A stretch of DNA of 64,000 bases, from contig JADKJE010000001.1 of assembly GCA_016722515.1 (NCBI GenBank), forward strand, positions 62,001-126,000, read 5' to 3'. A model generated the notes under the pieces. The model worked only from the letters and a program-made list of their open reading frames with translations. It searched no databases and had not been told where the DNA came from. This document shows positions 49,729-59,202 of this stretch, one piece after another. The translations under genes and the position numbers were made by a program. Position 1 is the stretch's first letter. Each line of letters opens with the position of its first letter. This stretch comes from Alphaproteobacteria bacterium. GTDB taxonomy: Bacteria > Pseudomonadota > Alphaproteobacteria > Rickettsiales > JADKJE01.

Positions 49729-51574
49729 CAGCCCATTACGCTTACGCTACATGGGCTGAAGATGACGGAGTGTTGGACGTCATTCTCAGACTTTCTAAGC
49801 AGTATGAGCCGCAGGCGAGTGCTGCTTAAAAAGGCTGGGAATCCAGCGCAATTCCTTCTCATCGGTGCATGTTTCACCAGCCCATTATGCTTACACTCCA
49901 TGGGCCGAAGATGACGGAGTGTTGAACGTCATTCTCAGCCTTTTTAAGCAGTATGAGCCGCAGGCGAGTGCTGCTTAAAAAGGCTGGGAATCCAGCACAA
50001 TACACATTGCGCGACCAGCGCAATTCCTTCTCATCGGTGCATGTTTCACCAGCCCATTACGCTTACACTCCATGGGCCGAAGATGACGGAGTGTTGGACG
50101 TCATTCTCAGCCTTTTTAAGCAGTATGAGCCGCAGGCGAGTGCTGCTTAAAAAGGCTGGGAATCCAGCGCAATTCCTTCTCATCGGTGCATGTTTCACCA
50201 GCCCATTACGCTTACGCTACATGGGCTGAAGATGACGGAGTGTTGGACGTCATTCTCAGACTTTTTAAGCAGTATGAGCCGCAGGCGAGTGCTGCTTAAA
50301 AAGGCTGGGAATCCAGCGCAATTCCTTCTCATCGGTGCATGTTTCACCAGTCCATTACGCTTACGCTCCATGGACCGAAGATGACGGAGTGTTGAACGTC
50401 ATTCTCAGCCTTTTTAAGCAGTATGAGCCGCTGGCGAGTGCTGCTTAAAAAGGCTGGGAATCCAGCACAATACACATTGCGCGACCAGCGCAATTCCTTC
50501 TCATCGGTGCATGTTTCACCAGCCCATTACGCTTACGCTCCATGGGCCAAAGATGACGGAGTGTTGACGTCATTCTCAAGCCTTTTTACAGTATGAGCCG
50601 CAGGCGAGTGCGCTTAAAAAGGCTGGAATCCAGCACAATACACATTGCGCGACCAGCGCAATTCCTTCTCATCGGTGCATGTTTCACCAGCCCATTATGC
50701 TTACGCTACATGGGCCGAAGATAACGGAGTGTTGGACGTCATTCTCAGCCTTTTAAGCAGTATGAGCCGCAGGCGAGTGTCGCTTAAAAGGCTGGAATCC
50801 AGCAATACACATTGCGCGACCAGCGCAATTCCTTCTCATCGGTGCATGTTTCACCAGCCCATTACGCTTACGCTCCATGGGCCGAAGATGACGGAGTGTT
50901 GGACGTCATTCTCAGACTTTTTAAGCAGTATGAGCCGCAGGCGAGTGCTGCTTAAAAAGGCTGGGAATCCAGCACAATACACATTGCGCGACCAGCGCAA
51001 TTCCTTCTCATCGGTGCATGTTTCACCAGCCCATTATGCTTACGCTACATGGGCTGAAGATGACGGAGTGTTGGACGTCATTCTCAGACTTTTACAGTAT
51101 GAGCCGCAGGCGAGTGCTAAAAAGGCTGGGAATCCAGCACAATACACATTGCGCGACCAGCGCAATTCCTTCTCATCGGTGCATGTTTCACCAGCCCATT
51201 ATGCTTACGCTACATGGGCTGAAGATGACGGAGTGTTGGACGTCATTCTCAGCCTTTTTAAGCAGTATGAGCCGCAGGCGAGTGCTGCTTAAAAAGGCTG
51301 GGAATCCAGCACAATACACATTGCGCGACCAGCGCAATTCCTTCTCATCGGTGCATGTTTCACCAGCCCATTACGCTTACGCTCCATGGGCCGAAGATGA
51401 CGGAGTGTTGGACGTCATTCTCAGCCTTTTTAAGCAGTATGAGCCGCAGGCGAGTGCTGCTTAAAAAGGCTGGGAATCCAGCACAATACACATTGCGCGA
51501 CCAGCGCAATTCCTTCTCATCGGTGCATGTTTCACCAGCCCATTACGCTTACGCTCCATGGGCCGAAGATGACG
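49729..51574. repeat. tandem array of 149-172-bp hairpin units
   Basis: About 11 full units plus a truncated twelfth, with GATGACGG (once GATAACGG) landmarks at 49761, 49910, 50082, 50231, 50380, 50552, 50720, 50887, 51059, 51224, 51396 and 51568. Each unit contains a 16-bp stem (CAGCCTTTTTAAGCAG and its complement) with loop TATGAGCCGCAGGCGAGTG. It also has a short ATGACG/CGTCAT stem. In the 172-bp form there is a third stem, TTGCGC-GACCA-GCGCAA. The 149-bp form lacks 23 bp between direct repeats of the CAGC-CAAT type. Three units (near 50552, 50720, 51059) are degenerate in both arms. This is not CRISPR: the whole period is repeated and there are no unique spacers. Confidence 0.93.
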
Positions 51575-51669
51575 GCACAATACTCATAAAACGCCGTCAT
51601 TGCCCCCTTCCATCACCAATAAAAATAAAGCAATCTCCGACTTCACTGTCAAAATAAATCAGCTTGAAG
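51575..51669. repeat. duplicated flanks of the 198-residue gene with the gene deleted
   Basis: 51575-51613 repeats 48975-49013 (one or two mismatches). 51627-51669 repeats 49645-49687 (one mismatch), the tail of the 198-residue gene plus its 3' flank. Only 13 bp separate them here, against 631 bp at the first locus. This marks a duplicated locus whose gene was lost. Confidence 0.85.
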
Positions 51670-51670
51670 A

Positions 51671-52609
51671 TTATACCTTCAATAGCAACGCCTCAATCTC
51701 CTGCGGCGATTCAATGGATGTACACGGCAATTCTTTTTCAATCCGTTTAACCAGTCCGCTTAGCACTTTACCGCTGCCGATTTCATAACATTCTTGGATA
51801 TCCTGCTTTTTAAAGAACTCGACTGTTTCTCTCCAACGCACTTGACCACAAACCTGCTTTACGAGTAATGCTCGGATGGTATCTGGGTCGGTTACAGGTT
51901 CTACGGTGACATTGGCAACGACCGGCACAATAGGCGAACGTAATTTTACAGCTGCTAATGCCTCTTCCATCGCTTTAGCCGCTGGTTCCATTAATGCACT
52001 GTGAAAAGGAGCGCTTACAGGAAGTTTGATGGCACGCTTGATGCCGCGTTGCCCTGCCAGTTCGATGGCTCTGTCCATCGCTTCCATATGGCCGCTAATC
52101 ACAATCTGGCCACCGCCATTATCATTGGCTAACTGACATACTTGGCCACCAGCTGCATCACGGGCCAGCGCAGCCGCATCTTCGGGAGTGACACCAATCA
52201 AGGCCACCATTCCACCAATCCCCCCAGGAACGGCTGCCTGCATCGCTCTGCCCCTAATCTGCAATATCTTGGCACAATCTGAAAGGCTAAACGCATCTGC
52301 CGCAGCAAGAGCCGTATATTCACCCAACGAATGCCCTGCTACATAGCGACAGACTTGATCTAATGTTAACCCACCCTGTTTTTGCATGATACGAATCACT
52401 GCCATCGAAACCGCCATCAACGCCGGCTGGGTGTGTTCGGTCATGGTAAGCGTTTCAATGGGACCGTCAAACATAAGTTTGCTGAGATTAAAGGCAAGCG
52501 CCTCATCCACTTCTTGAAATACTTCACGCGCTTCTTGGAAATTTTCTGCTAATGCTTTTCCCATGCCAACTGACTGAGAACCCTGACCTGGAAATATAAA
52601 TACTTTCAT
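51671..52609 (-). CDS. fabD: malonyl-CoA:ACP transacylase
   Basis: Loads malonyl groups onto acyl carrier protein for fatty-acid synthesis. From ATG 52609 (MKVFIFPGQGSQSVGMG), with GGGAG upstream, it has 312 residues, the normal length; a 28-codon upstream extension runs into the dusB gene and is rejected. The nucleophile Ser is in AGHSLGEYTALAAA, and the second active-site His is in SAPFHSALM. It is the last gene of obgE-dusB-fabD and abuts the duplicated repeat debris at its 3' end. Confidence 0.96.
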   Translation of the reverse strand: MKVFIFPGQGSQSVGMGKALAENFQEAREVFQEVDEALAFNLSKLMFDGPIETLTMTEHTQPALMAVSMAVIRIMQKQGGLTLDQVCRYVAGHSLGEYTALAAADAFSLSDCAKILQIRGRAMQAAVPGGIGGMVALIGVTPEDAAALARDAAGGQVCQLANDNGGGQIVISGHMEAMDRAIELAGQRGIKRAIKLPVSAPFHSALMEPAAKAMEEALAAVKLRSPIVPVVANVTVEPVTDPDTIRALLVKQVCGQVRWRETVEFFKKQDIQECYEIGSGKVLSGLVKRIEKELPCTSIESPQEIEALLLKV

Positions 52610-52640
52610 AACGTATCTCCCAATAGATAACTGAATAGAT

Positions 52641-53642
52641 CTAGGCAGCGATCGCTTGCTGCTGTAAAATGAGTGGCGTATAAAAAGCTTCAACCATGTC
52701 CCTGATTTGTTGCAAATCAGTCACTTGATTAACCCGGTTGCGAAATTCGCATGAACCGGGAAGCCCGGAACAATACCACCCAACATGCTTACGTGCAAGC
52801 ATCATCCCTGTCTGAATTCCATAGAATTCAATCATCTCTTCATAATGCGCCGTAATAGCAGCATATTGCGTTTCCAAAGAAGGATCCTGTATACGTTCAC
52901 CCGTTTTAAGGTAATGGATCACTTGCTGTAAAAACCACGGCCTGCCATAACAGCCTCGGCCTATCATGACCCCATCGGCGCCAGATAACCGTATGGCTTC
53001 ATCCACATCATCAAGGCTAGTGATATCGCCATTGACGATAACCGGGATTGAAACGGCTTCTTTCACTTTTCTTACTGCTTCCCAATCGGCACTGCCTTTA
53101 TACATCTGGCAACGGGTACGACCATGCACGGTCAGCATTTTAACACCAACTTCTTCTGCCCTCTTTGCAAGTTGAGGCGCATTAAGATGAACATGGTCCC
53201 AACCCAGGCGCATTTTAACCGTTACCGGTACATCAACTGCCTTTACCGTGGCTTCCATAATTTTAGTAGCCAGGGGTTCATCTTTCATCAACGCAGAGCC
53301 AGCATAGCCATTGACCACTTTTTTAACAGGACAGCCAAAGTTAATATCAATGATTTTAGCACCTCGATCTTCATTCAGCTTGGCGGCTTCTGCCATTACA
53401 TCTGGTTCACATCCAGCCAACTGAACAGAAGTAACCGTAGAGCCAGTACTTTCAGCTTTTAGCAAGGATTGGCGCGTTTGCAGGATCATGGCTCTGCTAG
53501 CAATCATTTCAGATACCAACATACCTACACCGAATTGTTCAACGACCCGACGAAAGGGGACATCGGTAACACCAGACATCGGCGCCAAGAATACAGGATT
53601 TTCAATGCTAACCGAACCAATATGAATAGGCGAAAGAGACAT
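52641..53642 (-). CDS. dusB: tRNA-dihydrouridine synthase (DusB type)
   Basis: FMN-dependent reduction of uridines in tRNA. The 333-residue TIM-barrel protein has the flavin-site start VFLAPMSGVTDVPFRR, the catalytic Cys in INFGCPVKKVVNGYAGSAL, VKMRLGWDH, TVHGRTRCQMYKGSADW and ADGVMIGRGCYGRPW. It lies 16 bp after obgE and 31 bp before the fabD start. In many alphaproteobacteria dusB precedes ntrBC; here it is in a different setting. Confidence 0.95.
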   Translation of the reverse strand: MSLSPIHIGSVSIENPVFLAPMSGVTDVPFRRVVEQFGVGMLVSEMIASRAMILQTRQSLLKAESTGSTVTSVQLAGCEPDVMAEAAKLNEDRGAKIIDINFGCPVKKVVNGYAGSALMKDEPLATKIMEATVKAVDVPVTVKMRLGWDHVHLNAPQLAKRAEEVGVKMLTVHGRTRCQMYKGSADWEAVRKVKEAVSIPVIVNGDITSLDDVDEAIRLSGADGVMIGRGCYGRPWFLQQVIHYLKTGERIQDPSLETQYAAITAHYEEMIEFYGIQTGMMLARKHVGWYCSGLPGSCEFRNRVNQVTDLQQIRDMVEAFYTPLILQQQAIAA

Positions 53643-53658
53643 AAACCATCAACTCCGA

Positions 53659-54750
53659 TTAATCTTCATTGTCCCAGCGTTGTGAGTTTTTGGCTTTATT
53701 ATATTCAATCTCAGAGAAAGGATCATAAACCATCGGTGTAGTCGGTAAATTTTCTTTTTCCCTAAACAACACAATATGGCGATAAAGCTCACGCAGAACC
53801 TCTTCCAAACCAGTGCCAGTTGCGGTTGAACCGATAAAGACCTTAGCACCAGAGATCGTTTCAAGAGCTGCTTTTTTAGATGCAATCTCTTCGTCACTCA
53901 GCAAATCGCATTTATTTAAAACGACCACCTCAACTTTTCCCTCCAGCAATTCACTGTAAGATAAAAGTTCATGGCGCACTGTTTCATAACTATGGACCAC
54001 ATCTTCGGCAAAACCATCCACCAAATGGATAATAACACCGCAGCGTTCTATATGTTTCAAAAAGCGGATACCAAGCCCTACCCCTTCATGAGCCCCCTCA
54101 ATGAGTCCTGGGATATCGGCAATCACAAATTCGTGGTCATCAATATAGGCAACACCTAATTGCGGCTTTAAGGTTGTAAATGGATAATTGGCGATTTTTG
54201 GTTTGGCACGGGTCACGCGGCTTAAGAAGGTGGATTTACCTGCATTCGGTAACCCAACCAACCCGGCATCGGATAATAATTTTAAACGCATCCATACCCA
54301 ACATTCATCGCCCGCTTCACCCGTTGTCGCTTTGCGGGGCGCACGGTTAATAGAACTTTTAAAGTGAATATTACCCAAACCGCCCTTACCACCTCTGGCA
54401 ATAATGATTTCCTGGCCAACTTCCATCATATCCGCAACCAGGGTTTCGCCATCCTCGGCAAAAATCTGGGTACCAACAGGAACCTGGAGAACCATATCAT
54501 CGGAAGAAACACCGTAACGGTCCTTACCCTTCCCATGCTCACCGGTTTGTGCTTTAAAATGCTGCTTGTAACGGTAATCAATAAGGGTATTTAAACCCGG
54601 GATAGCCCGTATAATTACGTTGCCTCCCCGACCACCATCACCCCCATTAGGGCCACCGAATGGAACATTGGCCTCACGGCGAAAGCTTACGCAGCCATTT
54701 CCACCGTCACCACCTTTAGCGTAAATTTTAACTTCATCAATAAAATGCAT
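53659..54750 (-). CDS. obgE: Obg family GTPase
   Basis: Essential ribosome-assembly and stress GTPase. The 363 residues have the glycine-rich Obg fold (MHFIDEVKIYAKGGDGGNG, RREANVPFGGPNGGDGGRGG; ~1-158) and a G domain with GLPNAGKST (~166-174), DIPGLIEGAHEG, NKCD and a final G5 region, then a short C-terminus without the long acidic extension. It heads the obgE-dusB-fabD operon and is divergent from the small membrane-protein gene at 54842. Confidence 0.96.
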   Translation of the reverse strand: MHFIDEVKIYAKGGDGGNGCVSFRREANVPFGGPNGGDGGRGGNVIIRAIPGLNTLIDYRYKQHFKAQTGEHGKGKDRYGVSSDDMVLQVPVGTQIFAEDGETLVADMMEVGQEIIIARGGKGGLGNIHFKSSINRAPRKATTGEAGDECWVWMRLKLLSDAGLVGLPNAGKSTFLSRVTRAKPKIANYPFTTLKPQLGVAYIDDHEFVIADIPGLIEGAHEGVGLGIRFLKHIERCGVIIHLVDGFAEDVVHSYETVRHELLSYSELLEGKVEVVVLNKCDLLSDEEIASKKAALETISGAKVFIGSTATGTGLEEVLRELYRHIVLFREKENLPTTPMVYDPFSEIEYNKAKNSQRWDNED

Positions 54751-54841
54751 AGGGGCGGCATTATCCTCTAAATTTTACTAATTTTCAATCATTTAAACCT
54801 ATAATAGTGAGAAATAGGGATAGGATTAAAGAGGAAAATTT

Positions 54842-55129
54842 ATGGAAATGCTCAATCCGTATGCCGATATCATCAATTCAGCATGGTATGTATGGCCCAT
54901 TCTATGCATGATTGTTGGGTTTTTCTACCGTAACCCCCGCTATGGTATGTATGCTTCCCTTGTGATGATCGCCATGATGACGTTTACCGTCATTTTGAAA
55001 TTCAGCGGCGATGTCCATCTGCACTGGGTGCCTATTGTATTAGGGCCTTTCTACGCGCTTATTCTCTATCCGTTCCTCTCCATCTGGCATTTGATGATGG
55101 CAAGAATTAAGACTAAAAAGCGCCGGTAA
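54842..55129 (+). CDS. small three-helix membrane protein
   Basis: A 95-residue protein with about three hydrophobic segments (WYVWPILCMIVGFFY; MYASLVMIAMMTFTVIL; WVPIVLGPFYALILYPFLSI) and a basic C-terminus (KTKKRR), so the C-terminal end is probably cytoplasmic. GAGG lies 8 nt upstream of the ATG, and a -10-like TATAAT is at 54800-54805. I do not recognise the family. Confidence 0.7.
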   Translation: MEMLNPYADIINSAWYVWPILCMIVGFFYRNPRYGMYASLVMIAMMTFTVILKFSGDVHLHWVPIVLGPFYALILYPFLSIWHLMMARIKTKKRR

Positions 55130-55657
55130 TCTCAGTTAAGCAGAGCCTTTTATCAAAAAAGCATGATATCACCATAACAAATACGTCATATTTACATCGT
55201 TCGGTTATCACCCCATTGGACACCCGTGTTTTGCGAATGCGGCCTGCTTTTTAGCACATTCCTCTTTAAGAGCCTCTACTTGTTCATAATCATGACATGT
55301 TCCCACCATGAGGGACGCTGCATATTCTGATTGCCTCCCTTTGAGAAACACCAGAATTTTCGTTATTACCGCTGTCTTTAGAGATTATTTATTATCAAGT
55401 ATAACTAATGAACGACTCTAATCCGTATACAATAATGAATTATTAATTGATAATCATCTAAAAATGATATTTTTATAACATTTCTAATAAAATATCACAA
55501 ATCCCAATTAAAAATTAATATTTTTTTAAATATCAACACTTAAATTATACATATAATCACAATAAGTTAATAATTTTAATGTATACTGTATTATAGTATC
55601 GAGCGAGCCCTGATGAAGAGACAATAAGAGGGAGCTCCCCGAAACAAGGATAAGCGT
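55130..55657. other. AT-rich intergenic region
   Basis: 528 bp before the TPR gene. The first half may hold a small minus-strand ORF (55208-55351). From ~55390 onward it is extremely AT-rich with no ORF. TATACT (55582-55587) and TATAGT (55592-55597) are -10-like candidates for the TPR gene. Confidence 0.4.
55208..55351 (-). CDS. possible small CDS or gene remnant (47 residues)
   Basis: From GTG 55351 the minus strand is open for 47 codons with protein-like composition (EYAASLMVGTCHDYEQVEAL, then EECAKKQAAFAKHGCPMG), including three Cys. The frame is open a further ~9 codons upstream without ATG. No ribosome-binding site is visible. It may be the C-terminal fragment of a lost gene. Confidence 0.35.
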   Translation of the reverse strand: MFLKGRQSEYAASLMVGTCHDYEQVEALKEECAKKQAAFAKHGCPMG

Positions 55658-58285
55658 ATGCCTGGCGATGCAATTTTATTTGAAGATACAAAAAGCGGTA
55701 GACCTATAACCCTTTCCGATTTCATTAGAAATGCGGTACAGGAAAAAATTAACGAGGAGCGACTTACTCACAAAATTGATTCTAGCGATGAAAAGCGGAT
55801 GGTTTATAAATCACCTTCTGGTAATCCTCTGGATTCGTGGAATGAATTTGTTAATATTATTGAGACATACATTGTTGATTCTAAAGATCAAGTTATTGAC
55901 TATCAACTACTTAAAGTAGCCATCAAGAAACATACTAACGTATCGTTCGAGAGTTCATCTAAAACACAACTTGGCCACTATAACTTAACTCAAGAGGGTC
56001 TGAAAGAAGATCTTGACCACTTAATGAATTACAGTGACAAGGTTAATCTTGAAAGTGAACCAAAAATTTCTGAGATGTTTAAGCATAGTTTTTTAAGAAA
56101 AACATCGACTAAGATAGCTTTAGAATCGATTAAAGAGAATACGAAGAAACTCATAAGCGAGCGTAAGTCTCAAGCAAATGTCATGGAAAATTATGATCAG
56201 AAAATTTTAGCTGTATCTAAAATGAAAGATAATTTATTTGACGTAAAAAAAGATAAATTTTCTTTTAAAGATCTTAATAAACCTTTATCCGCTGTCTCTC
56301 TGGATGGAGGTCATCAAACTAAGAAAAAAGCCATTAATGACGCTGATCGTTATATAAAATTGATTCAAGATAGCAAACTTTTGGTCAATAAAAATCCCCT
56401 CTCTGAAAGTGGAATTAACACAAAAGAATCAAATGCCTATTCCAACTTGGCTCTTTTAGCAGGAAGTGGCCAATTATCTTCAAAACAGAAAAAGGCTATT
56501 CTAGACCACGTCATATGGACTGTCGATAGGTATTTTGACAAAAATGAGCTGCTTACAACCGACCAATTGCAGGAAATGCTCTTTAAAGAAGCACTCCTTA
56601 ACAATCCCGACAATCTGAAAGCACGGATAAATCTCGGTATCCTATATCACAAATCTAAAGATCCTCAAGTTAGAGGAAGAGGTTATGAGAAGAGTGAAAC
56701 TGACCAATTTATAAAATTGATTGCCCGTCAACAGAATGATGGACAGCCTTCTAAATCGCGCTCGAGTGAAATCTCAAAAGCCTACTTTGACCTGTCAATT
56801 TTAGCAGGAAACAATCAATTAACTTCAAAACAAAAAAAGGCGATCTTTACTAACTACTTATGGTTAAATAATGATGAGTTAATTGATAAGAATCAACAAC
56901 GCCAACTCAATAAAGAATGGGTTAAATTTACACCAGATCAATTGAAAGAAAAACTCCTGGACAAAGCCCTTATTCATAATCCTGATAGCAAGAAAGCTCA
57001 ATTTGAACTTGACATCCTTCATTACGCATCTAAAGACTCAAAGGTTAAAGACCGTAGCGCTGCTAAAAAATTACTAGAACCCTTTGCTCATCTTGACTCT
57101 CGGAATGATGACAAGACATACAATAGACCTTATGCAGAACAATTTAATAAGCATTCATCCTTTATCGTTCAGGATAGATATCAAGGAAAAGGGAAAAATA
57201 AAATTGTAAATCAATATGATAAAATCAATACCATTCAATCCGTGATAACCGAGGATGCTAAAGAAATTATCCGGACAGAACATAAGAAATTACAAGATGA
57301 AGAGCAAAAGGGAATACCTAGTAATCAATTCATCAGTCAACAAATAAAAACAATCACTGAACTACATGATTCGCTTAAACAATCGGGAACCACATTTTAT
57401 AGGGAAATGGCTGAAAGCCAATTCTACCTCGGGTATTTAGAACATTCACGCGGTAACTACTCACAAGCACTGACCCATTATCAAAAAGCTGATAACCATT
57501 TGCTCGGTAGCCATTTTCGTGCAAAACATAACATGGCGCATATTTATGACCAGCAAGGTAAACACCATAAAGCTGCTGATAAATTTATTGAATTGATTCA
57601 AATGAATGAATCGTATGGTGTCAATGTTTTGAAAAAAGGTGATCAATCCTTCCATTTTCACGAACATGCGGGAATTGATGCCTCTATTACCAGAGAGCAA
57701 GAATTAACTGTCAATACAAGTAAGTCAAATGCTTATTTAAACCTGGCTGTCATAGCTGGAAATGGCCAATTATCTTCAAAACAAAAAAAGACTATTTTTG
57801 ATAACTATATATCGAATAATAAGAATGATATTAGTCAAGATGAAAAACCTAAACTCTATAAAGAATGGGTTAAATCTACGCCGGATCAATTGAAACAAAA
57901 ACTCCTGGAACAAGCTCTTGTTTGTAATTCGGATAATATGAAAGCTCAATTTAATCTTGGTGCCCTTTATTACGGTTCTAAAGATCGAAAGGTTAAGAAC
58001 CTAGACAAGGCTAAAGAATTACTAGCACCTTTTGCTAATCCAGAACACAAAGAGGGCTTCGACATTCAAGCCAATCCTCACTTTCATGGTAGCAAAATGA
58101 AGGCCTCCGAATATTCTTATGCCAATAGTATTTTAGCAAGTATGGCTAACGAAAAGGGTGATCATCAAAAATTTCAAGAACATGCCCTCAACGCCATTAA
58201 CAGCAAACATGGAGCCCCCCGAGGAAAATTTACCAAATTTCTTAATACTCAGGTAAACAAAGCCAAAGACGGCCATAGTATATAA
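55658..58285 (+). CDS. large TPR-like repeat protein, probable effector
   Basis: An 875-residue protein, ATG 55658 with AAGGATAA upstream. The N-terminal ~250 residues are charged, helical and unassigned. Three ~105-residue internal repeats begin near residues 258, 373 and 690, each opening with S-AY--L---AG--QLSSKQKKAI and ending in a TPR-like KALIHNPDSKKAQFELDIL segment. Canonical TPR pairs occur around 584-650 (QFYLGYLEHSRGNYSQALTH; HNMAHIYDQQGKHHKAADKF). No signal peptide or membrane span. The coding region and the 300 bp upstream are strikingly AT-rich, suggesting acquisition. TPR solenoids bind proteins; the partner is unknown. It resembles the other long repeat proteins of this window in style, not in sequence. 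Confidence 0.8.
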   Translation: MPGDAILFEDTKSGRPITLSDFIRNAVQEKINEERLTHKIDSSDEKRMVYKSPSGNPLDSWNEFVNIIETYIVDSKDQVIDYQLLKVAIKKHTNVSFESSSKTQLGHYNLTQEGLKEDLDHLMNYSDKVNLESEPKISEMFKHSFLRKTSTKIALESIKENTKKLISERKSQANVMENYDQKILAVSKMKDNLFDVKKDKFSFKDLNKPLSAVSLDGGHQTKKKAINDADRYIKLIQDSKLLVNKNPLSESGINTKESNAYSNLALLAGSGQLSSKQKKAILDHVIWTVDRYFDKNELLTTDQLQEMLFKEALLNNPDNLKARINLGILYHKSKDPQVRGRGYEKSETDQFIKLIARQQNDGQPSKSRSSEISKAYFDLSILAGNNQLTSKQKKAIFTNYLWLNNDELIDKNQQRQLNKEWVKFTPDQLKEKLLDKALIHNPDSKKAQFELDILHYASKDSKVKDRSAAKKLLEPFAHLDSRNDDKTYNRPYAEQFNKHSSFIVQDRYQGKGKNKIVNQYDKINTIQSVITEDAKEIIRTEHKKLQDEEQKGIPSNQFISQQIKTITELHDSLKQSGTTFYREMAESQFYLGYLEHSRGNYSQALTHYQKADNHLLGSHFRAKHNMAHIYDQQGKHHKAADKFIELIQMNESYGVNVLKKGDQSFHFHEHAGIDASITREQELTVNTSKSNAYLNLAVIAGNGQLSSKQKKTIFDNYISNNKNDISQDEKPKLYKEWVKSTPDQLKQKLLEQALVCNSDNMKAQFNLGALYYGSKDRKVKNLDKAKELLAPFANPEHKEGFDIQANPHFHGSKMKASEYSYANSILASMANEKGDHQKFQEHALNAINSKHGAPRGKFTKFLNTQVNKAKDGHSI

Positions 58286-58476
58286 TATAACAAGCCAGCT
58301 TCTTCTCAATACTATTCATTCTGTATTTAACGAATATTGATATAAAGTTATTAAGAAGTGGACTGGGGATGACGGGGCTTGTGGAGACGGGCTGAAGTTT
58401 AATACCGATGATATCATCAACTGTTCACTTCCATCTCCCCTTGACCAACCCCACCATTTTCTATAAGTTTACCTCC

Positions 58477-59202
58477 ATGAGCCACCCTGAATTTACCTTC
58501 ACCGATAAAGTAGTCCTCATCACCGGTGGTAGCCGCGGGATTGGGCGGGCTACGGCTGAGTTATTTGCTGCGCGTGGAGCTAAGGTGGTCACCACTAGCA
58601 GCCATTCCGTTCCCCTTTCCTTTTCCGATGAATATGCAACACGCATCCGCCATCTTCATGCCGATGTTAGCGATGAAGAGGCTGCAAGAACTGTTTTTAA
58701 ATCCTGTGAAGAAATATTTGGCCCTGTATCGATCTTAGTCAATAACGCTGCTATTATCAGCAATACCTCCTTTAAAGACATGGCCATGCAGGATTGGGAC
58801 GATGTGATAAAAACCAATATCCGCGGCGCTGTTATTTATTCTAAACTGGCGTTTGATCAAATGATCCGCCATAAACAAGGTGGGTCTATTATCAATATCA
58901 GCTCGCTTGCCGGCATTCCCAATATTCAAAAATTTCCAGGGTTTTCTCCTTATACCGTCAGTAAATTTGCCATATGCGGATTAACCGAATCCCTCGCGGT
59001 GGAAGGGATAGAACATGGCATCCGCGTCAATGCTATTGCTCCAGGTGCGGTGGATACTGAGATGCTCCAAAAAGCAGCAGCCGGCCTAAAAACCTCGACA
59101 ACCCCACTCGACATCGCTAAAATCATTTTATTCCTGGCTGATGAAAACCAGTCGCGGATTATCAATGGCAGCATTATCCCGGTTTTTTGCAATGGCGACT
59201 AA
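58477..59202 (+). CDS. short-chain dehydrogenase/reductase
   Basis: A classical SDR, 241 residues from ATG 58477 (MSHPEFTFTDKVVLI); an upstream in-frame start would add 23 weakly conserved residues. Motifs are the TGGSRGIG nucleotide loop (~19-26), NNAA, catalytic Ser in INISSLAG and YTVSK (Tyr/Lys), and the PGAVDTEM segment. The substrate cannot be read from sequence. It overlaps the PTPS gene by 11 bp. Since sepiapterin reductase, the next step after PTPS in biopterin synthesis, is itself an SDR, a pterin reductase role is one option; a 3-oxoacyl-ACP reductase-like role is another. Confidence 0.88.
   Translation: MSHPEFTFTDKVVLITGGSRGIGRATAELFAARGAKVVTTSSHSVPLSFSDEYATRIRHLHADVSDEEAARTVFKSCEEIFGPVSILVNNAAIISNTSFKDMAMQDWDDVIKTNIRGAVIYSKLAFDQMIRHKQGGSIINISSLAGIPNIQKFPGFSPYTVSKFAICGLTESLAVEGIEHGIRVNAIAPGAVDTEMLQKAAAGLKTSTTPLDIAKIILFLADENQSRIINGSIIPVFCNGD

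Noticed and set aside
49729..51574. CRISPR array
   Set aside because: The entire 149-172-bp period is repeated, there are no unique spacers, and no cas genes are present.
49953..51657. Several 60-215-codon ORFs within the hairpin array
   Set aside because: They are the same repeat translated in shifting frames; frame changes with the 149/172-bp units and stops fall in the stems.
52610..52693. 28-codon N-terminal extension of fabD
   Set aside because: It overlaps dusB, whereas ATG 52609 has GGGAG upstream and yields the conserved FIFPGQGSQ start.
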